From Agrypnia vestita (taxonomy: Eukaryota > Arthropoda > Insecta > Trichoptera > Phryganeidae), in contig JADDOH010000524.1 of NCBI GenBank assembly GCA_016648135.1, positions 1 through 64,000 of the forward strand: 64,000 nt of DNA, given 5' to 3'. Below the pieces are notes generated by a model. That model saw only the letters and a program-made list of their open reading frames with translations, did no database searches and was not told the origin of the DNA. Both the position numbers and the translations under genes were made by a program. Shown here in pieces: positions 1 to 9,779 of this stretch; within the stretch, counting starts at the first letter, position 1; every line of letters starts with the position of its first letter.

Positions 1-1069
1 AATATCAATTATTATGACGAAATCTAATAGGAAATGACATGCCGATTGCGGTGATATACGACATGTCGGGTTTGGTTCAATTTAATATCACTCATCTTGG
101 TGATGTTTTGCGCGTTACGCAGCATCCGGCCCGCCACGTACCGTTAACGTGCGGTCCATAAAACCCGACGCTGGCTATTGGCCGTGTCAGGCGGGTGAAG
201 ATGCTGTTAACTTCGGCCACCTGCACGACCACCTAGGGAATCTATTGCGCAGTTATTAATTTAACTGCCAAAGATGATAAAAAATATGTTTAAATAATTA
301 TAATAGCAGCCCTGGGCAAGGGAATCTGCTCATCTTTAGATTAAATAACCAAACCCTTTATCTCCCATCAGTTTTCGAAATTAAAAGACCGCCAAACCCC
401 CGTTTATTAAATTACAAGCAACAAACAAGAAAAAGTTAAAATTACAAGAAATAAAATTACACAAAATTACAAGTAATAAACAAGAAAAGTTACAAGAAAT
501 TACAAGAAATAAAAATTACACAAAATTACAAGTAATAAACAAGAAAAGTTACAAGAAATAAAAATTACACAAAATTACAAGTAATAAACAAGAAAAGGTT
601 ACATAAAAAGGTTACATAAAATTATAAGTTATAAAATTTACATAAAGGTCAAAATACAATCATTTACAATAACCGGTTCCACGATTGCCGAGACCGACGG
701 AAACTTTTATTTCAAACTGTTCTCCGGTCAATCGCGGAAGGAACCATCATTACACATAAATTTACTCAAAATGTGAGCGACAAATTTATCACACATATTT
801 ATGACAAAATATTAATGAATGACAAACAATTTTCATTACAAGCAACAGCTGTCATTAGCAAAACACTGCATGGCGGTGGGCCCACACCCGCTGGCGCGGA
901 GCGGATGGCGGGGCAGACCGCCACGGACATTTATATAATATCACTTATTATTAATTAATTAATTAATTAATTATCACATTATTGTTCACACAAATGTTAC
1001 ACCTATTATTGTTTGTTTTTATGCCTCGCGCTCGGCGAGCCTATGGCATTTAAGGTCCTGTACAGAACA
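1..1069 (-). repeat. Inverted BEL/Pao LTR, truncated by the window edge
   Basis: This stretch reads as the reverse complement of the LTR that starts at 1075. Its terminal bases TGTTCTGTACAGG lie at the right end (1069 reading leftwards), and the match runs back to base 1. It includes the T-rich tandem repeats (about 415-660 here) and the block with the TTAACGGTACG motif near 140-160. Most of it is nearly identical to the facing LTR, but roughly 850-945 is clearly diverged. It is therefore probably a second element or subfamily copy rather than a mirror-image assembly error. The rest of that element, if any, lies left of the window. Confidence 0.85.
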
Positions 1070-1514
1070 ATGAGTGTTCTGTACAGGACCTTAAATGCCA
1101 TAGGCTCGCCGAGCGCGAGGCATAAAAACAAACAATAATAGGTGTAACATTTGTGTGAACAATAATGTGATAATTAATTAATTAATTAATTAATAATAAT
1201 GAGATTATAATGACCGATGGCGGGCGCCCCGCCACCCGCTACGGCGCCAGCGGGGGGTGGGGCCCACCCGCCATGCAGGTGTTTTGCTAATGACAGCCTT
1301 TGTGTGAATGAAAATTGTTTGTCATTCATTAATATTTTGTCATAAATATGTGTGATGAATTTGTCGCTCACATTTTGAGTAAATTTATGTGTAATGATGG
1401 TTCCTTCCGCGATTGACCGGAGAACAGTTTGAAATAAAAGTTTCCGTCGGTCTCGGCAATCGTGGAACCGGTTATTGTAAATGATTGTATTTTGACCTTT
1501 ATGTAAATTTTATA

Positions 1515-1735
1515 ACTTATAATTTTATGTAACCTTCTTATGTAACTTTTTCTTGTTTATTACTTGTAATTTTGTGTAATTTTTATTTCTTGTAACTTTT
1601 CTTGTTTATTACTTGTAATTTTGTGTAATTTTTATTTCTTGTAATTTCTTGTAACTTTTCTTGTTTATTACTTGTAATTTTGTGTAATTTTATTTCTTGT
1701 AATTTTATGTAACTTTTTCTTGTGTTGCTTGTAAT
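1515..1735 (+). repeat. T-rich tandem repeat in U3
   Basis: About three to four copies of a roughly 50-bp unit built from the words TTGTAACTTTTCTTG, TTTATTACTTGTAATT and TTGTGTAATTTTTATT. The same array is present in the 3' LTR (about 9075-9270) and in the inverted LTR (about 415-660). The units vary in length and are too degenerate and contiguous for a CRISPR array. Confidence 0.8.
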
Positions 1736-2496
1736 TTTAATAAACGGGGGTTTGGCGGTCTTTTAATTTCGAAAACTGATGGGAGATAAAGGGTTTGGTT
1801 ATTTAATCTAAAGATGAGCAGATTCCCTTGCCCAGGGCTGCTATTATAATTATTTAAACATATTTTTATCATCTTTGGCAGTTAAATTAATAACTGCGCA
1901 ATAGATTTCCTAGGTGGTCGTGCAGGTGGCCGAAGTTAACAGCATCTTCACCCGCCTGACACGGCCAATAGCCAGCGTCGGGTTTTATGGACCGCACGTT
2001 AACGGTACGTGGCGGGCCGGATGCTGCGTAACGCGCGAAACATCACCAAGATGAGTGATATTAAATTGAACCAAACCCGACATGTCGTATATCACCGCAA
2101 TCGGCATGTCATTTCCTATTAGATTCGTCATAAAAATTGATATTGGATTAGTCTGAGAGGAGATGCATCTTAAATTAGAAATCGCCCCTTTCAAGGCGAT
2201 TTACGAACGCTGACACATTCAGGCGTACCTGTCATAATGTAGTTCACACGCGGATGTGTCAGGCGTTCATTTTTGTGTTTAAATGACAGATACACTACTT
2301 TTCTGTCGTGAGATATCTTTAAAAAACCGGCCGAAATTGGCCGCCGCTGCACGGTATCACAGCGGCTTTCGGGTCGACCCAGCGGAGATGCGCGCGGTCC
2401 ACCACGGGCAGCCTCTGGGTGAAAGTAAGATGCATCTCCCCACTCTAGCTAATCCGATTTCGACCGTTAAAATCCCGTTATGTCTAGTTTTAGGGG

Positions 2497-2536
2497 TATA
2501 AATAAAGGATGGTTTCGTGGACGGGCATCCTCAGTT
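2497..2536 (+). promoter_or_regulatory. LTR core promoter (TATA box and initiator)
   Basis: TATAAATA at 2497-2504 is followed 34 bases later by an arthropod-like initiator TCAGTT at 2531-2536. This predicts the U3/R border and the start of the genomic RNA near 2532. The same pair is present in the 3' LTR. Confidence 0.65.
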
Positions 2537-2848
2537 TTCGGAAACATTTTTTACCTAGTTACTCTGCCCGTTCGCGAAGCCGAATTTTTGTGAAAAAACA
2601 GTGTTTAATTTCTGAATTTTCTAAGTGTTAGATTTTTTGTGTTTTTGAATAATTTAAATTCTCTTTTTTGTAAAATTAAATTCATTCGTCTTCGCCTGTG
2701 GTGAAAATATTTACCACGGTGAATTTCTGATACCGCGAGGCGGAGACCCACCCTATTAGCCTATTTTTTAATTCCGGATGAGCTTTCAACATTTTTTTTT
2801 GGGTTAAAAAATAGCGTCGAGATTGGTGCGCAGCGCTTGTGCGTACCA

Positions 2849-2963
2849 TTTCGTGGTCCATCGATGCCGGATTTCCGTTTCCGTGTATAAAAATAAATTC
2901 ACCATCGCATTCCGTGGGCAGCGGAATTTTCGGTAATTTTTCGTCGGAAAAAATAAATTTAAA
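2849..2963 (+). other. 5' leader with possible primer-binding site
   Basis: The leader lies between the LTR end and the gag ATG. TGGTCCATCGATGCCGG at 2854-2870 begins with the TGG expected for pairing with a tRNA CCA end. It resembles the complement of a glycine tRNA 3' end, but with a two-base difference in spacing. The primer assignment is an inference. Confidence 0.4.
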
Positions 2964-4472
2964 ATGTCGCGATCGTTGCGCTCGAATACGAACCGCGGGT
3001 CACCTGCCGACGAAGAAGACGCCTCTCGTCGTGAAGCATCATCAAGAAACGAGTCTGACGCACAATCGGAAGCTGAGGATCAGGAAGCGTCACCTTCTGA
3101 CGCGGCTAGCCAGAGCGCGGAGGTAAGAAGGCTGCGCAAAGAGCTACGCCAAAAAGACCGTCACTTCAGGAGGCAGTTAGACGAGATGCAGAGGCGGCAA
3201 GAAGAAATGTTCTCGAGGGCGCTGACAATAGCGGCAGCGGGAAAGGATCCCACGGAGGCAAGCGCAGGAGCGCTCGCCGCCGGCGCCGCTGCAACGGGCG
3301 CGGCGGCGCCCGGGGCCGCCGAGACAGTCGCCGCAAGCGACATCGTTACAGAAGATCCGGGGCGCATGAATGCGCCTACTACTTGCCGACAAACTGCCCC
3401 CGACGGCGCCGACAATCCTACGTTAGGCGACTGGATGCGGTCTCAACAAGCTCAGTTTGAGCGCCTGGCGACCGCTGTTACAGAAGCGGTCCGGTCCACG
3501 CGTTCTTCTGAGAGCCCGCAGTACCCGTGCAGCCAAGAGGAGCCGAGAATGTCGGCCATGATTGCCAGGCAGTCGAATGCAAAAGACCTGGCTGATTTTT
3601 CTGGGGATCCGCTGGAATGGCGATCATTTAAGGCCCAGTTTAGACAATCCACGGAATTATGTGGATTAACGACCGCAGAAAATGCTATGCGGCTGAGAAT
3701 TGCCCTGAAAGGAGCGGCCCGAGAAGCGGTCCGCCCTCTTATCGGCGACCCCCACAGTGTGGAGGGCATTATGCGCACGCTGGAGGACCTCTTTGGACAA
3801 CCTGACGCAATTATCGCCAGTATGCTGGAAAAAGTGAGGCATACCCCGCGCCTCACTGAGAGTACAGATACTGGCGCCTTTATGAAATTTGCCGTGGCGG
3901 TAAGAAACGCGGTCGCCACAGTGAAAGGAATGGACGAGCGCTACTTAGCTTCGCCGCAATTATTGCGCGAACTTGTTGGCAGGCTCCCGCTTTCCGCGCG
4001 GATGATATGGTTCTCGGCGCGGTCCGGGACAAAGGATACCAACATGGAAGATTTTTCAAATTGGTTGTCGCGTTTAACAGATTCGGCACCCCATTGCGGC
4101 GGACAGAGCGCTCAAATAATAGAAGACAAGGGGCGAAGAAATGCGCAAGTGCATGCGTTATTGTCTTCAGAAAATCCGCCGAAGTGCGGTATTTGCCGGG
4201 CAGCGAATCACAGCGCGGCGGCATGTGGAGAATTTACGCGCCGTTCAATACCCGAACGGGCGGCTCTTGCAAAGGATAAAAAATTGTGTTTTTTATGCCT
4301 TGATCCCTGGACTCCAAGCCACAAGAACACCTGCCGGGGCCGCAACAAGAGATGCGGCACGGATGGATGCAAACTTTTTCATCACCGTATGCTTCACGGA
4401 GCCGCGCGTGTTTTACCGAGACATGCGGGCGAAAATCCACCGTCCGCGGGAGCGCGGACCGATGTGGCGTGA
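2964..4472 (+). CDS. gag: BEL/Pao gag protein
   Basis: A 502-residue Gag polyprotein, the structural protein of the retrotransposon particle. The N-terminal third is charged, with a coiled-coil-like stretch (about residues 50-80: RRLRKELRQKD...), then an alanine/glycine-rich linker. A DUF1759-type capsid-like domain starts near residue 210 (DLADFSGDPLEWRSFKAQF) and runs to about 350. Cysteine/histidine clusters near residues 400-475 (CGICRAANHSAAAC, then a CFLC...C...C...H region) look like zinc knuckles for RNA binding. The chosen ATG is the first in frame after the leader. The frame ends in TGA at 4470-4472. The same frame continues directly into protease, so in this family gag and pol would normally be one open frame. 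Confidence 0.9.
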   Translation: MSRSLRSNTNRGSPADEEDASRREASSRNESDAQSEAEDQEASPSDAASQSAEVRRLRKELRQKDRHFRRQLDEMQRRQEEMFSRALTIAAAGKDPTEASAGALAAGAAATGAAAPGAAETVAASDIVTEDPGRMNAPTTCRQTAPDGADNPTLGDWMRSQQAQFERLATAVTEAVRSTRSSESPQYPCSQEEPRMSAMIARQSNAKDLADFSGDPLEWRSFKAQFRQSTELCGLTTAENAMRLRIALKGAAREAVRPLIGDPHSVEGIMRTLEDLFGQPDAIIASMLEKVRHTPRLTESTDTGAFMKFAVAVRNAVATVKGMDERYLASPQLLRELVGRLPLSARMIWFSARSGTKDTNMEDFSNWLSRLTDSAPHCGGQSAQIIEDKGRRNAQVHALLSSENPPKCGICRAANHSAAACGEFTRRSIPERAALAKDKKLCFLCLDPWTPSHKNTCRGRNKRCGTDGCKLFHHRMLHGAARVLPRHAGENPPSAGARTDVA

Positions 4473-7400
4473 CATACAACGGCCCACACAGCGAGCCGCG
4501 ACGCCGACGATGTAATTTTGTTAAAGGTAATTAAAGTCGACGTGTTTGGCCCGCGGGGGCATTGTAGAACATTTGCCTTGTGCGACGAAGGCTCAACTGT
4601 TTCGCTAATTGACTTTAATATCGCCAGTGCGGTTGGCGCTTCCGGACCGACTCGGAATTTATATTTGCATGGCGCGCGGGGAATGTGCGCCACCGAATCG
4701 CGTTCTCAATTAGTGAATTTGACTGTTAAAGGCAGCGGATCGACACAATATCCGCTGCGCGTAAATACGGTACGCAATTTAAATTTACCGCCCCAATTGT
4801 TGGTCGCAAACAGGGGAAATCGGGCGCGCCGCGAGTGTATGGTGCAACCGAAGTTGTTGTTGGGCATGGATCATGCCCATTTAATAGTGTCGCGAGAAGT
4901 CAAGGAGACGTCGGGTGCCGAGTACAATATATTATCGCGCACCGCACTAGGATGGATAAGACACGGGGCCCTGTCAGGCCACCCAACCATCGCCGCACCG
5001 ACGCTTTCTATTACGGCAGAAGCGGCCCCCGCGGAGGGCGCGCTGGAAGCTCTCGTGAAAATGCATTTTTTAATTGACTCGTTGGGAGTGACCGCCGCAG
5101 CGCGCGTCAGTGCAGCGGATACCCGAGCAACCTACGTGATGGAAGCCACCACTGTACAACTTGCCAGCGGTCAATGGGCCACCGGTCTTCTTTGGAAGAA
5201 AGAAGACATATGCTTGCCGCCGAGCCGGCAATGCGCTCTGAATCGCCTGAGCGGAATAGAAAGAAAAATGGCCAACGACTCCGCCTTTGCGGCGGCTTAT
5301 CGGAGCAAGATCGCCCAGTATGTGGAGCGGGGTTACGCCCGCGTCCTCAGCGACCAGGAGACCGCCCAATTAGGTAGGCGTCACTGGTACCTACCGCATT
5401 TCGCGGTTTTTAACCCCCGAAAACCGGGCAAGATTCGGGTGGTTTTTGATGCTGCGAGCAAGTGTCGAGGCGTCTCCTTGAATGACGTCCTCTTGACTGG
5501 ACCCGATTTATTGAGTTCCTTATTAGGAAATATTTGGCGTTTTCGGGAAGGCCGCATAGCTCTGGCGGCCGACGTGCAAGATATGTTTCTGAGGATAAAA
5601 ATTCGGGAAATGGACCAGGAATCTCAATTATTCCTATGGCGGGAGCAGGGAGGAGAAGTGCAGACATATAAAATGACTTCGATGGTTTTCGGCGCCACCT
5701 GCTCACCGGCAAGTGCACAGTATGTGCGAAATAAAATCGCTGACGTCAGCGCCGCACAATACCCCGCGGCGGCCGCGGCGGTCCGAAATAAGTTTTACAT
5801 GGACGACTATTTGGACGCCGTAGATACAACGGCGGAGGCCGTAGATATGGCCCGTGACGTCACCGAAGTACTGCGCCGAGGAGGTATGCACCTCGCTAAT
5901 TGGGCCTCGAACGACCCAGAGGTGTTAGAACATATTGCGCCACATTTGCGCGCTTTGGAGCCGGTCCAAATTATTGGGCCGGACACCACTACCGAACGTG
6001 TGCTAGGCATCAGCTGGGAGCCTGCAACCGATAAATTTGTATTTAAATTTATAAATTTACCAGAGCTGGAGGCGGACGAGAGGCCAACTAAACGCCAATT
6101 ACTGAGCGCGGTAATGCGCATATTTGACCCGGTCGGCTTCATGGCATGTATAATGATCCGGTCGAAGATTTTACTTCAGGCAGTTTGGCGCTCTAAAGTC
6201 GGTTGGGACCAGCGAATTGAATCAGAGCACGCCGAGAAATGGCGTAATTGGCACCGATTACTGCGCGCTAGTGAATGCGCTATCGCTCGACAAAGTGTAT
6301 CGAGCCGCCGTCGCAAAGTATCATTACATGTATTTTGCGACGCGTCGGAACAAGCATGCTGTGCCATAGCATACTTTGTTGAAGAAATTGACAGCCACAG
6401 AACGGTGGTATTCATCGCGGCCAAAACGAAAGTCGCTCCCCTCAAACCACTTTCAGTTCCACGATTAGAGCTACAGGCGGCTCTAATGGCCGCGCGCCTC
6501 GCGGCGAACATTCGGTCCGAGCACACATGTTTCATAGAGCGCACAGTATTCTGGACAGACTCGACCACTGTACTGTGTTGGTTACGAACGGACCCACGTA
6601 GCTACTCGGCCTTTGTAGCAAATCGCCTGGGCGAGATAGATGAGATCTCGCATTCTGCCTGCTGGAAGTGGGTACCTACAAAATTGAACCCGGCCGACAT
6701 CGGGACTCGGGACTCAGAACCGCCGGACTTGACACCTACAGGCCCTTGGTTTGGCGGTCCGCTATTTTTACGGAAACCGGAAGTAGAATGGCCGCAAGAG
6801 AGGCGGCCACCGCAACCCGATCCGCAAAAATTAGAAACACGACCTGCAGTATGCATGCAGATAAATCGCGCGCGCCACGAAGATGGCGCTTTGCCTGATA
6901 TCAGGCGTTTTTCGTCGTGGTTAAAATTAATACGTACAACGGCGTGGATACGACGATTTGTGAATAATTGCCGGCGCGGAAGACAGCGCGCGCTCGGCGC
7001 GGACTTAGTCGCGGAAGAGCGATTTTCGGCGGAACGATCCTGGATCCGGAAAGCTCAAGCTGAGTCATTTGGAAACGAGCTCGGCCTTCTTCGGCGGGGG
7101 TGGCCCTTACCCCGTACCAGCCGACTATATGCGACGACACCGCAACTAGACGAGTATGGAATAATCCGAATGGACTCGAGATTAGCCTCCACTACCGTGG
7201 CCGACATACCACCCGGCCTCAGAAAACCAATTATATTGGACGGCGGACATTCCTATACACGCCTGATGATCCGTTATCACCATGAAATGCGGCAGCATCC
7301 CGGACCGGAAGTGACAGTGGCGGATGTGCGCGAAAATTACTTTGTTTTACGTTTGAGGCCCGCCGTGCGTCGTATACATTTTGAATGCCAGCGATGTCGC

Positions 7401-8392
7401 AACAACCGGAGCAGACCCCAACCACCTTTAATGGGACAGCTGCCAGATGCGCGACTGGCCCATCACAACATGCCGTTTACCCACTGTGGGGTGGATTATT
7501 TTGGACCACTCCAAGTCACAATTGGCCGGCGCAAAGAGAAGAGATACGGCGCCTTGTTTACCTGCATGACAACACGCGCCGTCCATTTAGAATTAGCAGA
7601 CACACTAAATGCTGATTCGGCCATAATGGCCCTACGCCGTCTTGCAGCTCGTCGAGGTCATCCAAGATATTTATATTCGGATAATGGGACGAATTTTAAA
7701 GGCGCAGCTCGAGAAATAGCCATCGCGCTAGAAGAGCTGAAATCAGATCCGTCCATGCGCAATCACCTAGCGCAGACGGGCATGGACTGGACATTTAATC
7801 CCCCGCTGAGCCCCCACATGGGAGGCGCGTGGGAAAGCTTAGTGCGATCCATAAAAAGAGCACTGGAAGCCATTTTGAAGGAGCGCGCCCCGCGCCCAGA
7901 AACTCTACTGACGGCATTTGCTGAAGCCGAGAACGTGGTGAACAGCCGCCCGCTCACGCACGTCTCAGTCAACCCGATGGATGACGCCCCGCTTACACCG
8001 AACCACCTACTACTGGGCGCGGCCGGGCGACATTCTCATCTCGCCACATATGGACCTCTGGATGAGCAGGTCTGCCTCAAGAAGCAGTGGCAGTTCGCTC
8101 AGCAGCTGCAGACATGTTTTGGCGCCGGTGGATCCGGGAATACCTCCCGACTCTCGCCCAACGACGGAAGTGGCAGGAGCCGGCCCCTCCGCTTCGGGAG
8201 GGGGCCACCGCCATCATTGCCGACTCCGCCCTGCCCCGCAACAGCTGGCCGAGAGGAGTCATTGTGGAGGCCACACCCGCCGCCGACGGCCAAGTCCGCG
8301 TGGTGCGGCTACGGACTGCTTCCGGAGACTACGTGCGGCCGGCGACCAAGGTCATCGCCCTGCCGACGCAGCCGACGTCGGAGACAACATAG
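4473..8392 (+). pseudogene. pol: BEL/Pao pol polyprotein, frameshifted near its end
   Basis: Polyprotein that copies the RNA and inserts the DNA. Open in the gag frame from just after the 4470 TGA. Counting residues from 4518, an aspartic protease motif DEGS is at 23-26. The RT domain covers about 280-470 with YMDD at 427-430. The RNase H region begins near CDASE (D608) and continues to about 740. An H2C2 zinc finger (HHEMRQH...CQRC) lies near 920-960. The integrase catalytic triad fits D993 (GVDYFG), D1055 (SDNGTNF) and E1106 (AWESL). The C-terminal DUF5641-type domain is out of frame: homology moves to another frame near base 8108 and ends at TAG 8390-8392. The original frame instead runs on, without homology, into the LTR to 8522. 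No early ATG follows the gag stop, so expression would need readthrough. Confidence 0.9.
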
Positions 8393-8586
8393 ACGACATC
8401 ACTCCGCCGCCGGAGGTCCTGTACTTCCTCTTGGTGTGACGAAGTCACACGGGGGTGGTGTTCTGTACAGGACCTTAAATGCCATAGGCTCGCCGAGCGC
8501 GAGGCATAAAAACAAACAATAATAGGTGTAACATTTGTGTGAACAATAATGTGATAATTAATTAATTAATTAATTAATAATAATGA

Positions 8587-8731
8587 GTGTTTATTCTAGG
8601 TTTATTCGATATCATAAGTTTATGCATATGAAATAATTTTATGAATGGAGATAGTGATTCATTTTAGAAATGGCGGTAGGCGGAGCGAGGACTTAATTGC
8701 CACCGCCGCCATCTTGTTTATTGTTCTCCAC
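8587..8731. mobile_element. 145-bp insertion in the 3' LTR with 6-bp duplication
   Basis: Absent from the 5' LTR at the matching site (about 1195-1200). TAATGA is repeated on both sides (8581-8586 and 8732-8737), as a target duplication would be. The insert starts GTGTTTATTCTAGG and ends GTTCTCCAC; only the outer GTG/CAC bases are inverted. No coding capacity. It may be a very short non-autonomous DNA element; I do not recognise the family. Confidence 0.7.
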
Positions 8732-9439
8732 TAATGAGATTATAATGACCGATGGCGGGCGCCCCGCCACCCGCTACGGCGCCAGCGGGGGGTGGGGCCC
8801 ACCCGCCATGCAGGTGTTTTGCTAATGACAGCCTTTGTGTGAATGAAAATTGTTTGTCATTCATTAATATTTTGTCATAAATATGTGTGATAAATTTGTC
8901 GCTCACATTTTGAGTAAATTTATGTGTAATGATGGTTCCTTCCGCGATTGACCGGAGAACAGTTTGAAATAAAAGTTTCCGTCGGTCTCGGCAATCGTGG
9001 AACCGGTTATTGTAAATGATTGTATTTTTGACCTTTATGTAAATTTTATAACTTATAATTTTATGTAACCTTTTTATGTAACTTTTTCTTGTTTATTACT
9101 TGTAATTTTGTGTAATTTTTATTTCTTGTAACTTTTCTTGTTTATTACTTGTAATTTTGTGTAATTTTTATTTCTTGTAATTTCTTGTAACTTTTCTTGT
9201 TTATTACTTGTAATTTTGTGTAATTTTATTTCTTGTAATTTTATGTAACTTTTTCTTGTTTGTTGCTTGTAATTTTAATAAACGGGGGTTTGGCGGTCTT
9301 TTAATTTCGAAAACTGATGGGAGATAAAGGGTTTGGTTATTTAATCTAAAGATGAGCAGATTCCCTTGCCCAGGGCTGCTATTATAATTATTTAAACATA
9401 TTTTTTATCATCTTTGGCAGTTAAATTAATAACTGCGCA

Positions 9440-9779
9440 TTTTTTTTTTTTCCGATTCCTTAGAGTCTACGATACTCTGAGTACTCTACATGCGGCTAGA
9501 CCGCCTAATCTACTGCTACAAGTGCATCAGCTCTATAGCTTTGACACTTTTACTAAATACTTATTATCTATACATCATAAGTTGATTTATTGACATGAAT
9601 TCGGATGGGTAAAAAAGTCTAATAAAAAACCCACTAAACATTTTACTTGATAATATTTAAAAATTTTCAAATTAATTAGGCGCGACACTTTATGTACAGT
9701 GCCGCCTTATTATAACTTATAAATAGCAAAAATAATGTACACAGCTACATCTTAAATAATATTTATTTATTTACAAAAA
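9440..9779 (-). other. LINE 3' UTR and poly(A) tail
   Basis: About 330 bases of AT-rich 3' UTR after the RT stop, ending in a run of about 12 A on the minus strand directly at the GCGCA target duplication. Confidence 0.75.

Larger units (their letters stand above)
1075..2848 (+). repeat. 5' LTR of the BEL/Pao element
   Basis: Starts TGTTCTGTACAGG and ends GCGTACCA, giving the usual TG...CA ends. About 1.77 kb is long for an LTR. In order it holds a TTAA-rich tract near 1170-1200, a set of T-rich tandem repeats of about 50 bp (around 1515-1735), a region with hairpins (2159-2440), and a promoter with a TATA box at 2497 and initiator at 2531. An ATTAAA at 2675-2680 may serve polyadenylation. 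The 72-codon open frame in U3 (2283-2501) occurs in both LTRs but is most likely chance. Confidence 0.9.

Noticed and set aside
415..660. Regular repeats that could suggest a CRISPR array
   Set aside because: The units are contiguous, AT-rich and variable, without unique spacers. They sit in an LTR and recur in both other LTR copies. The genome is eukaryotic.
1..2130. The head-to-head LTRs as a simple assembly artefact
   Set aside because: The arms differ clearly around 850-945 and at scattered sites. It is not excluded without reads.
2283..2501. 72-codon ORF in U3, present in both LTRs
   Set aside because: It lies upstream of the LTR TATA box and has no domain. Conservation follows from the LTRs being copies of each other.
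4518..8522. Taking the pol frame to 8522 as the true C terminus
   Set aside because: From about 8109 the residues lose BEL similarity, while another frame keeps it to 8392. The end overlaps the LTR.
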